A stretch of DNA of 61,584 nucleotides from Stenocarpella maydis (lineage: Eukaryota; Ascomycota; Sordariomycetes; Diaporthales; Diaporthaceae), in contig NQMI01000046.1 in assembly GCA_002270565.1 (NCBI GenBank), forward strand, positions 1-61,584, in the 5' to 3' direction. Shown here in pieces: positions 1-11,024 of the stretch. Numbering within the stretch: position 1 is the first letter of the stretch; each line of letters begins with the position of its first letter. A program made the position numbers and the translations under genes. The notes beneath the pieces are model-generated. The model was not told the origin of the DNA and searched no databases. It saw only the letters and a program-made list of their open reading frames with translations.

Positions 1-1312
1 TTTGGGGGGGGGGGGCTCCGAGGGAGTCCGAGTAGGCCAGTGATGGCAACACTTCACGTCTTGGCTTTCCATTCCGTATTGAGTGTTGAGGATGCATAGT
101 GATACGTGGGATCCCACGCTGGGGATGTGGCACTGTGTATAATTCGTTCCACCAGGGCCGAGCACCTCCTCCTGTCTGCAAGTCTCCGTCTCACTGTCTC
201 AAGGTCGGAGACAGCCTGTGGGTGCTTCGTCATGTCGACAGTAGTTGCCTCTGCGGAGTCGAGCGTTTAAATGCGCATATATACGCTGTCATCCTCAGCC
301 ACTAGGTAGGTTAGTGTGCCGGCTCCAGCGGCTATCAATCTTATTGATGACAGCCGCAGTGGAATCAAGCCGGCAAGCAGCATGGTCGGGCGGCCGTGAA
401 AAAATTGCATATCAGCCGAGGTTCTCCTACCAATCATAGCCCCCCAAGACTCCTTTGGCAACTTTATGTCGATCATCTGGCCGAGAAAAACCAACTAACT
501 AGTAGTCAGAGTCGTCCCCTGAAGCCAACCGGCAATTTCCCAAACCCGCACATTGGGCCGGGGCGGGCAGTTCTATTTTAGTATACGGCCGGAATTGAGT
601 GGAAGGGGGTATTCTTTTAGCGTTTTCGGCCCTTGTGTTATGCGGGGAGTCAGCCAGATATTACTAGGCTTTTACGCGCACGAATTTGCTCTTGGAAAAT
701 GGGGATTCTTGGACCTGGAAAGCAACAGGCCAGCTCCATTACAACACAGAAGGACTGTCCTCATATTGCAGAGCGGTTACATCGGACTATTCCCGCGGCT
801 GAAATTCTCTACTTATTGCACTACAGAGGAAAATGGATGCACCCACGATGTCCTCTGAGTGCGGCTATGACCTCATATAGTGGCTTCAAATGTTTCTGAG
901 AAGTTGGACCTCGAATATAAACCATAAGACAAAGTATCAATCAGCTTCATGGCATATGACATGAACCCCTGGTGAATGGTAAAGGCCACTGCGCAAGTCC
1001 CCCCTGAAGTCAGATTGTTAGGAAGAGGAGAGGGAAAGAAGGTGCCCTAGGTACCTAGGTACCCTCAGGTGCCCTGCTTCAAGAAGCACCCGCCCGCAGG
1101 AGCCAACAGGCAGACATTTTTGTAGAATCAAGGGAGCAAATCCATCCTCAGCAGAGCCTCAATCGCTCCGGTGGGATTGGCTGGTCTGTAGGTGGGGTCT
1201 TCAATGGCAGAGTTAGCAATTCGCCTCATTCCAGACCTCACGGATGAGAAAGCTCGTTCTGGAAAAAGTATAAGCGGAATAAGTTGACGGTGAGAATCAT
1301 CTTTGACGTCGC
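1..1312. other. gene-free contig end
   Basis: The sequence opens with a run of G (positions 4-15). I see no open frame with protein-like composition or plausible splice structure. At 1046-1063 there is a palindromic CCTAGGTACCTAGGTACC block, a motif that recurs in other intergenic parts of the window. Nothing else is supported. Confidence 0.6.
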
Positions 1313-2120
1313 ATGATGGAAGACAGCGGGATGCATCCGGAAAAGCCACTCGTCTCAGGCCGAGCCATAGGCCCTGAACACCAAGAACAAAACTACAGTT
1401 CCAGCACATACCACTCTCTGGGAGCAGTTCTCAACGGCGGTGCAAAGGCGGTGGCCAGCAATTCTGTGGGCCTTATTACGACAAAAGCGAGTCCCATCAT
1501 GACAACCGCATGACTCATCACCATCTTCCTCAGTGGGTGCACAAGAAGAGGTTCACGATTATTTGCTCCGTCATTGCCGTCCCCTCTGTCTCGGGGATCA
1601 TCGCCACTCCCATTGCTTTGATGACGAGAAAAAATGGCGGAGATCAGAATGGTTCTGCACAGTCATGGTAATGTCAACAATTTCCCCTGAGCCCGCAGTT
1701 CCAATATCCTACTTACAAGTCTAACTGATCCTGCCTCAGGCCACCCGCTACTACGCCCTTCTCGTGTGAAGACACAAGGTTCTGCGCCCACACATCTCCG
1801 ACGCACCCTGCAAGCAAAACTACAGATCTTACGACTTCGGCAGCAGACGGCGCAACCCTCCTACCTCCATGACAGCACCGGCATCGGTAGCTCACGACCC
1901 GACCTCGATGGACAAGGTAGCAGCCGACCTCCTAACGAGCACGTTGACGACCGCGGCGCCGGCTACAACTCCTACGACATGTCCAGCCGACTGTATGAAA
2001 ACATGTACCTGGGGCTGTCCAGGCCGGCCATGCAAGGACCTTGACGACTGTGAAGACCCGGGGCCCTGTGGTACTGTTTCTGGGACGTACGCCTCCACAG
2101 GCTGCGCGGCGGTGGTATAG
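1313..2120 (+). pseudogene. possible decayed single-pass membrane protein gene with Cys-rich tail
   Basis: The first open frame (1313-1513) starts MMEDSGMHPEKPLVSG, resembling the N-terminal tails of fungal single-pass membrane proteins of unknown function. A second frame around 1532-1668 carries KKRFTIICSVIAV followed by more hydrophobic residues, which fits the basic stop and transmembrane segment. A third frame (1869-2120) is Thr/Ala/Pro-rich and ends in a Cys-rich segment, CPADCMKTCTWGCPGRPC, then a stop. The order (cytosolic tail, membrane segment, Thr-rich stalk, Cys-rich domain) suits one gene. I could not join the pieces with good splice sites and one frame: the first piece ends at TGA 1510-1512 and another frame stops at 1769-1771. 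A decayed gene is the simplest reading; an unusual intron set is possible. Confidence 0.3.
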
Positions 2121-2941
2121 GGTAATCCCTCTTTGTGCGCTGGATCGAAACCAGCATGAACGGAGTGGGCGTGCTCGGGCACGTGCCGGTCTACAGGTCG
2201 ACACCACTCAGCTGTGCCTCCCAGCCCGGTGGAAGTTCGACAGGCCAACACCACCACGATCGTGTTTTTTTTTTCCTTTACTTCTTTTGTTCTTTCTTTT
2301 CCTTTCCCCGAAATAGACGGATATCCGCATAGGCTTGGGGCCAGACTGCCGGCCGGACACTGGAGTCTGATGTTTGTGATAGAAGAAGGGGCAAACAAGA
2401 TTTTAAGGTTTCTTCCCGCTCAGGGGGCTGCACCTTCAAGGGCTGTGTCCAGCAGGGCACAGCTGTTCCGTACCCGAGATCGCCGAGTCCTTGGCGCACA
2501 GCCGGTCGAGAGTGGGTGTTGAGTGGGTCGAGGACACAAAGAACTTAGCGGGGATTCTGTCAGCTACACTTTGGACCATAAAAATAGCGCCCCTTAATAC
2601 GAAATGCTCGTGTTGCTTCGCTGCTAAGGAAAATGCCAACCGTGGGGAGCGGAGACGGCATAAACTTAAATAGAGAATCATGGTGGAGCGACAATCCTCA
2701 CCGTTCTGGGGGCGACACCTGCCACTTCGGCTTACCCGCCCCGAGATGAACCCACACTCGACGACACGCAACGTCGGGCTGCAAACATGGGCTGAACACA
2801 TGCGCCTTATATGTAATAGCATGGCCGATCGCCACAGCCTGATAGGTGACGGACGAGCAACCCTCTTATTTTTTTTTTATTTATATCTATATATATATTC
2901 AATTTTTTGGTTTCTGGGCACCGTCCGCTCGCTCGTGAAGA
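2121..2941. other. intergenic region upstream of the aspartic protease
   Basis: Holds a pyrimidine tract (2263-2310) and an AT-rich TATA-like stretch (about 2867-2900) about 40-75 bp before the protease start codon. No gene recognised. Confidence 0.5.
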
Positions 2942-4157
2942 ATGTCAGCCGCGCTGCTATCCCTGGCTCTCTTGCCAGGCGCCCTCTCGGCAGTGTTTGA
3001 TCTCCCGATATGGCTGAAGAACAGCTACGTAAGTCGAGCTGCCGGATGCCCCCCAATCGAGTATGAGCAGGTGCTGACGCGCGGTCCAGTCGACGGTTGA
3101 TGTGGAGATTGGGACGCCCCCTGTTACACACTCCCTGCTCTTCGACAGCGGAAGCTCGACGACTTGGATGGTGGCCGCAGAGTGCGAGGGCACACAGCTC
3201 TGCCCCAACAACAGCGGGTTCAACCGTACCGGGTACAACGAGACGGCATCGTCCACAGCCAACGCGACTGGAGCGTACGCTTCGATCGACTATCTGGGGG
3301 GTGTGGTGGCTGGCACCGGGATGGAGGACATGTTCATGTTCCCTTCGGCCCCCGGGGTGAGGTGGATGCAGACCTTCCTGGAGGCGTACCACTCCACGTG
3401 GTTCAACATCCCAGCCGACGGGTTTCTGGGCCTGGCCTTCAGCACCATCTCGGAGGCGAACACGACAACGCTGGTGGAGACGCTCCTCTGGGCAGGCAGG
3501 CTCGACGAGCCGCGGTTCGGGCTCTACTACGGCGTCGAGCTGGCGAACACGGGCGGCAGGGCGGGCGACGGGCGCCTCACCCTGGGCGGCTCGCGCGAGG
3601 CGACGTACGTGGACGGCGACCTCGTCTGGACCGACCTGTCGCTGCCGGACGAGCGCGCCCAGCTGTGGCGCGTCGACATGCTGTACGCGGTAGGCACGTC
3701 GCCCAACAAGACACGGTCGACGGTGACGACGCCGGGGGCGTGGGGCGTGTTCGACACGGGCGCCGGGCGCATCTCGGTCCCGGACCCGCTGATTGAGAAG
3801 CTCTACGCCAGCATCGGCATGAACTGGACGGCCATCATCCACGGGGACCACATCCCGCTGTGCACCGAGTTCACGGACGCGTGGTCGGTCGAGCTCAACA
3901 TGGGCCACAGCGGCGCGCCCAGCAGCATCGTCCTGACCGGCGACATGCTCAAGAAGCCCGGGTTCGCGACGGGCGAGGACAAGTACTGCTGGCCGCCGTT
4001 CGACACCAGCGGCTCGGACGGGCTGTTCCTGTTCGGGAGCGACTTCTTGCAGATGCACTACACTGTGTTCGATTTCGGAGGGTTCGAGCCGTCGGCGTAC
4101 AAGGCCAGGATCGGCATCGGCTCGTTGAAGGACGAGTACAGGCCCGAGCACATCTGA
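2942..4157 (+). CDS. secreted pepsin-like aspartic protease (family A1)
   Basis: Two exons, 2942-3028 and 3090-4157, split by a 61-bp GT-AG intron in phase 0; about 384 residues. Residues 1-17 are a clear signal peptide (MSAALLSLALLPGALSA). The first catalytic motif is FDSGSS with Asp48, and the second is FDTGAG with Asp251. These are the two active-site aspartates of A1 proteases, the first with Ser in place of the usual Thr. Several Asn-X-Ser/Thr sites lie near residues 65-90, so glycosylation is likely. Only about 12 residues separate the signal peptide from the mature-type STVDVEIGTPP segment, so the usual A1 propeptide of roughly 40-60 residues is missing or very short. The C-terminus lacks a Ser-rich GPI-type tail, so secretion rather than wall anchoring is inferred. 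Confidence 0.92.
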
Positions 4158-4593
4158 GGGCCTCGACCTCCGGGCGCCGGCATCCGATCCAACGACCTGT
4201 GTAATTTTGTTAGTTAGCCATTGGCAGAGGCGGAACGATGGGGTGGTCGACAGGAAGGAAGCCCGCGCAAACAAACCCTGCAGTGTGTCTTGATGTCATG
4301 CTGTCGGCGTGTCCGTGAAATATGCAGGCGTGAGACATTCTTCAACACGCAAAAAGGTGGCAGTCGCCCCTCCCACAGCGCAAACTGATCTCCAGTCCAG
4401 CTTCGGAACGACGGCACAAAGAGGGCGAGCCCCTCCAACTGTGCTGACATCGTTTGCTCATGGCTCTCTCCCGTGATATGTACGGAATGGTGGTTGGTAC
4501 GCGCCACAATCTGTTTGCTTCCAAGCCCCATCTACAGTACAGCTTCGTACATGTCCGATCCGGCCCACACCACGATCCGTCACATGCCGCAGC
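4158..4593. other. intergenic
   Basis: Between the protease stop and the next start codon I see no gene or repeat. Confidence 0.5.
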
Positions 4594-5681
4594 ATGGATC
4601 CATCTCTTGACCGTCTTGGCCCTCAGCTTCGTCGAGTTCCACACTTCCAACACACAATGAGAACGCCCTTCCGGCTGCCACCCCAGGCGACCTACAACAA
4701 CGCCGGCCCCTCAACGCCGATGCATGTACCGCCGCCGATGCCTCAAGCAAGTTCATCGCACACCACATACTACGACACAGACGCCCGCCATCATCACGCC
4801 TCACAGTACGACGCAGTACAAAGCTCTTGGAATATGAACACGGACCGTTACACCCCTGGTCCTGGGCCTCCCCAGGCGGTCTACCACGACCCCCGGTTTC
4901 CACTACCGCCCTCGCAGATCATGGGCTACCAACTGCAGAACAGGTGAGAGACCACTCCCGTCAGACCCACCATTGATCTTGACTCATTCTGAGAGCCGTC
5001 AGTCCCAGCCCTGCGTACCACGCAAACCCCTTGTACTTGTGGCAGGAGCCACCTCCACAGCGCCAGCTCCATCTAGACCGCCAGCCTGCACATGGTCAGC
5101 AAGGGCCGCCGATCGACCTTCAGGAGGGGGAACCTCGGGGTGGAAGGCGAAACCCACGATCCCGAAGCAGTCGCGCACAGGGCAGGGACCTGGGGGACCA
5201 TCGATATGAGGGCACGCTCCCGATGAGCTCACCTGTGGGCCGCAGCACACGGGAAGACAGGCAGGCATCAAGGCCCACCACGCCTCCAGCCAACACCCCG
5301 CAGCGGCCCTCGACCTCTAGAAATCACAAGCCGACGCACCCGACGCATGAGAGGAGACCATCTCAGGTCACGTGCCCGCAGACATCACGCCGCGCCCACC
5401 GGACACAGTCGCGCCATCATAGCGTGCGGCCGGCCAGCACTGTGCGGACTGATACCACACAAGGTGCCACCCAGGGCCGTGCGAGTTCGAGGTCGGACCT
5501 GTCGGACCTGGATGGGAGCCTGGAAATATCCAGCATGAACGGGTTGCTTGACATATGGGACTCTACGCTGAACCCGAGCTGGGAGGAAGAGACGTTTGCA
5601 CTATGCGACTTGGAACACTGCCGTCGCTGCGGGAAGTACTCTGTGCTGATGCGGACCCGCCGGCATAGATGTCGTCAATGA
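4594..5681 (+). CDS. hypothetical proline-rich, largely disordered protein
   Basis: Exon 1 (4594-4943) ends in phase 2 at a GTGAG donor. Exon 2 (5003-5681) follows an AG at 5001-5002, and the frame joins cleanly through an AGT codon into PSPAYHANPLYLWQEPPP, giving about 342 residues. The first half is rich in Pro, Gln, His, Tyr and Thr. The middle is Arg/Ser/Thr/Pro-rich and probably unstructured. The last ~45 residues look more ordered and contain a CxxxxCxxC pattern (CDLEHCRRC) that might bind metal. I do not recognise a family. A second ATG at 4657 has a better start context (CACAATG) and may be the true start. Confidence 0.6.
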
Positions 5682-6536
5682 GGCCCTGAGAGCCACAAGC
5701 CAATACTTTGCCTACAAGGGGCCCCTGTTCCTCTGGGCGTCTAGTCACTTCCCGGCTCTTTCGGCCTGCGTGGATGGTTTCATGCGGGAGGGGTCATTAT
5801 GTTTAGTGGCTAGTCGACAACACTGGCGGACCGGCCATGGGTGCATATCACGTCGATACCTAACTAGGTAGAAAAGGATTTACAATCAAGTCGCCTCGGA
5901 CTTATTCTTGGTACTATATATTTGCAAGGGAAAGTTTCAACTGTACGCGGGCAAGCGCTGAAGAGAAAACCGCAATTGATTGTGCTGCGACGCCGCCCAT
6001 GTTGCCTGAGTCTGGCCCAAAAAGAACCGGACTACGCGCAAGGCTGCAGACCGGGCCCATACTTGGTGTAGCTAGTGCTTTACTTCCTCAAAGACCCGGC
6101 GTTAAATATTGCAAGAAATACAGCACCGATGACAATATACTTCAAAACGCAGTAGCCACTAATAAAACAGTGGTAGTACCTAGTGGGCAGTCTGCCAGGC
6201 CATGGTCTAAATTTCAATGCTCTCTGCCACTTACAGAGAACACTGCGTACCAATTCTCCTGTCTTCAAATTTCCCATCCTCGACACAATCGGCTGCATCC
6301 CCACTGACGTGGAGAATTTCCTATAAAGCCTACTACCTCCTACGACAGCCCGCCAGCTAAGCTCTCTGTTCTTCAGTCGCGCCTCCCCTCTCTTTTTCTT
6401 TTCCACCATTGCATATTTGGGTTCCCCTTCCCCTTTTCTCTCTCGGCCGACCGACACAATTAACATTTCGCTAATAGACCTCAACAACATTGCGTGTGAC
6501 GAGGCCCCGGGAGACACCTTCTCAGCAGCGTTCGAA
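5682..6536. other. intergenic
   Basis: No coding frame is supported. A CCTAACTAGG-type motif lies near 5859. The last ~150 bp before the next gene are pyrimidine-rich, as is common in fungal leaders. Confidence 0.5.
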
Positions 6537-8517
6537 ATGGCTGCCTCGGCTCTTACTCAACTGCCAAAGGAAATTCAGGTCCAGATTGTAGAATATGTGG
6601 CGATGGAACCTGGTACGCCCCCGGAAGAACAGTCATTACGATGGGGGCGGGATTTACTCGCGCTTTACTCAACGTCAAAGCATTCAAGTTTTTCCAAGAA
6701 TGCTGGGAACCTCCTGTACAAGCGCGTAGACATTCAGACCCCCAAGCGCCTGCGGCTCTTTTCGGATATAATCGCGTCCAGCCACGGCAACGAGATAGAA
6801 AACAAGATGCGCCAGTTATTTGTCAAGATCAGGCTGTGCCAGTGCAATCCCTCCGAGGGGCACATCCGAGACCACGAGGTGTGCGACCACTTGTATAATG
6901 TCCTCACCAATGCCGAAAACCTGCGGCTTCTGTCACTCGACCTGACAGAATGCAGTGAATGCTTCCGGAACGTCAGCGCAGAAGACTTTGTCGCTAATAG
7001 CGCCGAGAGTAAGCCACATTTCCATCAACAGTATTTCTCTCGTGCTTCGGTCCTTTTTAGAGGGTTTGAATTATAAAGGCGCAACTTTTTTTTTTACTTC
7101 GGCCTCCACCAGTCAAGTCCGCCCATTCAGCTTCTCAGTACACCCACACAGTACAAAGAATTAGGCGTGCAGCCTACTGTGATTCTTATGCCCCCTCTGA
7201 ATTTACCCCCCCCCCCACGCACAGAGCCCCTCTACGCGAAGGGCCCTCCGCATACACAGAGGAGGAGCCTCTTCGCGCCCAGAGGAAGCCCCTTCGCAAG
7301 AGCCCTCTGCGGAGCCTCTCTAGGTGCGTGGAGGCTCTCCCTCTGGGCATATGAGGTCCATCCCCTGGGCGCGTGAAGGGGCTTGCTTTGGGTGTATGGA
7401 GGGGCTCCGGTAGGCCAACGTTAAAAGCTGGGTGGGCGGACGTTAACTGGCCTTCACTTATCTCACATTAGTTTAGTACTAACTCACTAACACCAACACA
7501 GCCGGTTATGAGAACTTTTTTCAGCGGGCGGGCAACAGTGTACGGGACGACTTGCATGTCAAACCTGAAGATCGAAAGTTCCTACCGGAAGTCAAAGAAT
7601 TCCACTTCTCGAGCAGTGACGATCCTTATTATACTCATTGCGTATTCTTTGCGCTCCCGAAATTGAAATGCATCGTGTCATTGAGCGACACAGGGGCTTG
7701 GTCCACCATCCTCGACCCGTCTTCAAATATCGGAGTTAATAATCCTCACATCGAGAACCTCACGCTGAGAAGCTCTAGCCTCGTTCCGTCAGAGGTGTCC
7801 GCCATTGCCAAAGCGTTCCCAAACCTAATAGTCTTTAGGGCTCGAACAAACCAGAAGGTGGCTAATCGCCAACTTGACGCCCCGGCCGACCCGGAACAAG
7901 ACAACCTAAGCGCCGCGCTGGCCGCGCTGAAGAATCTACAGTCGGTGGAACTGGAGCTGGAATACCCTCTAAACCCTGCAGCCCGACGACAGCTAAACCT
8001 TTCCCTGCACATGGGCCCCGCGGGCTGCATCACTGGCCTCGGAGGGCTGGACAAACTCAAGGACCTCACCATCGGGATGAACCTCCTGATGTGTTACCGC
8101 CAAAAGGACAGCCTGGCAGAGACCGAGCCCCCATATCCCCTCATGCTTCCACCGAACCTCGAGCGCCTGCGGCTCTATACCTGCCTCAACTGCACCCACC
8201 TCCCTCCGCGCCCAGAGACGTCGACACTGGGTTTCATCGCCTTTCTTTCCACGTACGTGGGCGCCCGCAAGCACTTCCGCCGGCTCAGGGACATCCGCCT
8301 ATATTCCCGCGAGGCGTGGTGGGTCCATCCCGGCCAAGAGAACCGCAGGCACGTGCGGCACTGCGAGGAGGAGGAGGGCCAGGAGTGGAATGCGGGCGAC
8401 TTCGCGGAGCACTGCGCCATCTCCAAGTTCGAGGATAGCGTGCCTGGGGTCCACTTTCGGGCGTACGAGACTGACGAGTATGGCTGTGGCCGGTCTCGTC
8501 CTCATGATAGGGTCTGA
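6537..8517 (+). CDS. F-box-like / leucine-rich-repeat-like protein, intron invaded by a MITE
   Basis: Exon 1 is 6537-7008 and exon 2 is 7502-8517; together about 495 residues. The donor GTAAGC (7009) and the acceptor CAACACAG (ends 7501) join in phase 1 to give SAETGYENFFQ. A CTAAC branch-point sequence lies about 15 bases before the acceptor. The 493-bp intron is far longer than the other introns here because it holds a 340-bp inverted-repeat element. The N-terminus, LTQLPKEIQVQIVEYV, matches the start of an F-box (LPxEIxxxI). The rest has Leu/Asn-spaced segments typical of fungal F-box proteins of unknown target. Role in SCF ubiquitin ligase substrate choice is inferred from the family only. 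The first ATG in frame is 6537. Confidence 0.75.
7110..7449. mobile_element. hAT-type MITE (copy 1) inside an intron
   Basis: The element starts CAGTCAAGTCCGCCCA and ends in the inverted match TGGGCGGACGTTAACTG; the terminal inverted repeats are roughly 28-30 bp with a few mismatches. It is flanked by 8-bp near-direct repeats, GCCTCCAC (7102-7109) and GCCTTCAC (7450-7457), differing by one C/T change, as expected for a hAT-type target duplication. The interior is a series of GAGGCCC/CCTCTGCG-like short inverted segments and a poly-C run (about 7209-7220). It has no coding capacity, so it is non-autonomous. A longer relative with matching termini is at 17708-18289. Confidence 0.8.
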
Positions 8518-9159
8518 GCCCCCGGGGGGACTGGGACGCACGGTGGTGCCCAGGTGATTGGTGTGTGGTGGCGGACTTGCCCACGCCTGGATGTTCTGAG
8601 CCGCGGATTACTTTGGCCGGTTTCTTCCAGCTCCAGCAGTATTTTTTCATATCTGCTATAGGTTTAGCTCGAGAAAGTTTTGGAGGTGTGGCTTCTGCTA
8701 CAGTAATCGCTTTCTGTCTGGGCGGGGTCGTCGATTGAGAAGACCCCTTGTCCTGAAGCCTTCTATCAGGAGCTTACCTGGGTAAATACTTAAGGAGGCC
8801 GACGATCATACTACATGCAAACCAAACCTTTTCGGGGAAGCGTTCCGTGGGAAGCATGGCGCCATCCTCTAGTGAGTGGCGACCTCGGGGAGAGGGCATT
8901 GCAGTTGCGGGACAAGAAAAGCCAAGGTTTCTCGGAAACCAATGTGGCAGGTACATATGTGCGCTGATGGCTACAATATTGTTTCCCCTCATATTATCAG
9001 GGATGGATGTTACAGCGCGGCTAAACAAGCATGCAATGAAGTATCCACGACATTGTTGTGTGGAGTATAACTGACCCAATCCGCCCTACACAGAGGGTGT
9101 TGCCTATGTCCTGACGCCAATACCTGGGTGACAACGCTCAGGTCGTACTTCCTCCCACA
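8518..9159. other. intergenic
   Basis: No gene or repeat seen between the F-box-like gene and the carboxypeptidase. Confidence 0.5.
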
Positions 9160-10571
9160 ATGCGTTTCTCAAGCTTGCTTTTGACGTGTTCTAATCTTGG
9201 CTCCATTGCCTTGAGCCATTCAGAGGCCGCAGAGGGGCGATACGACGGACATCAGGTGCTCCGCGTCAAGACGGATGGACGGCCTAATGCGGTCCTGAAA
9301 AAGCTGGCCAGCATATCCTTGGAGCAGTGGAAAGAGGAGACCGTGGGAAGCCACTTCGATGTTGTCATCCCACCCGAGAAGCTGGCCGAATTCGAATCCC
9401 TCAACCTCAGGAGTACCATCCTCCATGCCGATCTCGGAAAATCCATCGCCGCAGAGTCTGCTTCCCTGAGCATGTGGAAGAGACAGGTTGGTGACCTCTC
9501 GTGGCATGACACGTATCATCCATATGAGGAGCACATACAATACTTCGAAGACCTCCAGGCGGCCTTTCCGGACAACTCTGAGTTGGTCTCTTCTGGCACA
9601 TCTTACGAAGGCCGGGATCTCTTCGGCATTCATCTATGGGGCAACGCTGGGCCGGGAAAACCCTCAGTTCTCTACCATGGGACAGTGCATGCTCGGGAAT
9701 GGATCACAACATTGGTGAGGAGCCTTCTGGTCTTTTTACTTAACGAGTGGCTGACACGGCCCATATAGACCGTCGAGTATCTTACGCTGCAGCTGATTAA
9801 CGGTTACAAAGCGGGCGACAACGAAACTAGGGCTGTTTTGGACAACTTTGATTTCTACATCATCCCGATCGTCAACCCTGACGGTAAGCAGAAAACTTCT
9901 GTCGTTGAAAAATTGTACCCAGCTCACGTCCAGCAGGGTTCGTATATACTCAGACGACGAACCGACTGTGGCGCAAGAACCGCCAGCCAGGCCCAGCAAA
10001 CTCGACCTGCGTGGGGCGCGACATCAACAGAAACTGGGAGTTCGCCTGGAACCCGGCGAGCGGCGGCGCGTCATCGGACCCGTGCGGGCAGACGTACGGC
10101 GGGGAGGCGCCGTCGGACTCGCCCGAGAACAGGGGGCTCGACGGCCTCGTGCGGGAGCTGCGCGACACTGTCGGCATCAGGCTGTACATCGACTGGCACA
10201 GCTACGGGCAGTACTTCCTGTTCCCCTTCGGCTACAACGAGACCCTCTACGCGCCGCAGCTGGGCAAGTGGAGCAGAACGGGCTCGCTGATGAGCGAGGA
10301 GATCCGTGACAGCTCGGGCCGGAGGACGACCTTCACGTTTGGGCCTGGCGGTGCTATTCTCTACCGGTCAGTGGGAAACTCGCGTGATCATGTGTATGCC
10401 GTGGGAGGGGCCGAATTCTCGTGGACGATCGAGCTGCCTGACACTGGGGAGTTTGGCTTCGTGCTGCCCCCAGAGCAGATTAGGCCCACGGTTGAGGAGC
10501 AGTGGGCCGGACAGAAAGTGCTCTACAGCCTTCTTGACGAAGTCTTCTTCGATGACGAAGGTCCTGCGTGA
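9160..10571 (+). CDS. secreted zinc carboxypeptidase (family M14A)
   Basis: Three exons, 9160-9714, 9769-9883 and 9937-10571, join in frame (phases 0 and 1) to about 434 residues. A hydrophobic N-terminus, likely a signal peptide, is followed by an M14-type propeptide (about residues 25-115) and the catalytic domain. Zinc ligands are His177 and Glu180 in HGTVHAREW and His311 in YIDWHSYGQ. The catalytic Glu is about residue 389 in SWTIELPDTG. The substrate-binding NR pair is in GRDINRNW. All key residues are present, so an active, propeptide-regulated exopeptidase that removes C-terminal residues from peptides outside the cell is expected. Chain specificity (A or B type) cannot be set from sequence by eye. 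Confidence 0.95.
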
Positions 10572-11024
10572 AGTAAACCAGTCCTCAGGCAGATCACAAG
10601 GCGATTCAGGGGGAGAGCGAGCGTATGTTGAGGTCTGAGAATTAGAGTAACAGATAGATGGCTGTGACCAGGCAACGGGGAGACATGAAATATTCAAGTT
10701 TGTTTGTTATTCCATCACTTGGAACGCTGTTGTATATAGGAAATGCATTCTTGACTCGGCTTTGGATCACGCACTTGTGTCTTCCTTCTCCTATAAGTTA
10801 AATTCAATATTACAATCAAGATAAGCCTGTGAACCTTATATTAATATTAATGACTGAATTCTTATGCAACCTTTAGATACCGTGAACACCATGCTACAAC
10901 AAATCTGGAAGTCTATTTAGTTATCTCATAGTTCTGCTGCGGAATCCGGAGCGACGATGTTACCCCATTGCCCATTGCAACTTAGCTCCACGAATTACCA
11001 TTTACGGCTCCTATCAGCTCTAAG
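10572..11024. other. intergenic between convergent genes
   Basis: AT-rich stretch (about 10790-10920) between the 3' ends of the carboxypeptidase and the short-chain dehydrogenase. Probably holds both 3' UTRs. No gene seen. Confidence 0.5.

Noticed and set aside
2877..4274. Minus-strand 465-codon open frame
   Set aside because: Antisense shadow of the aspartic protease; rich in Arg/Pro/His from GC-rich codons.
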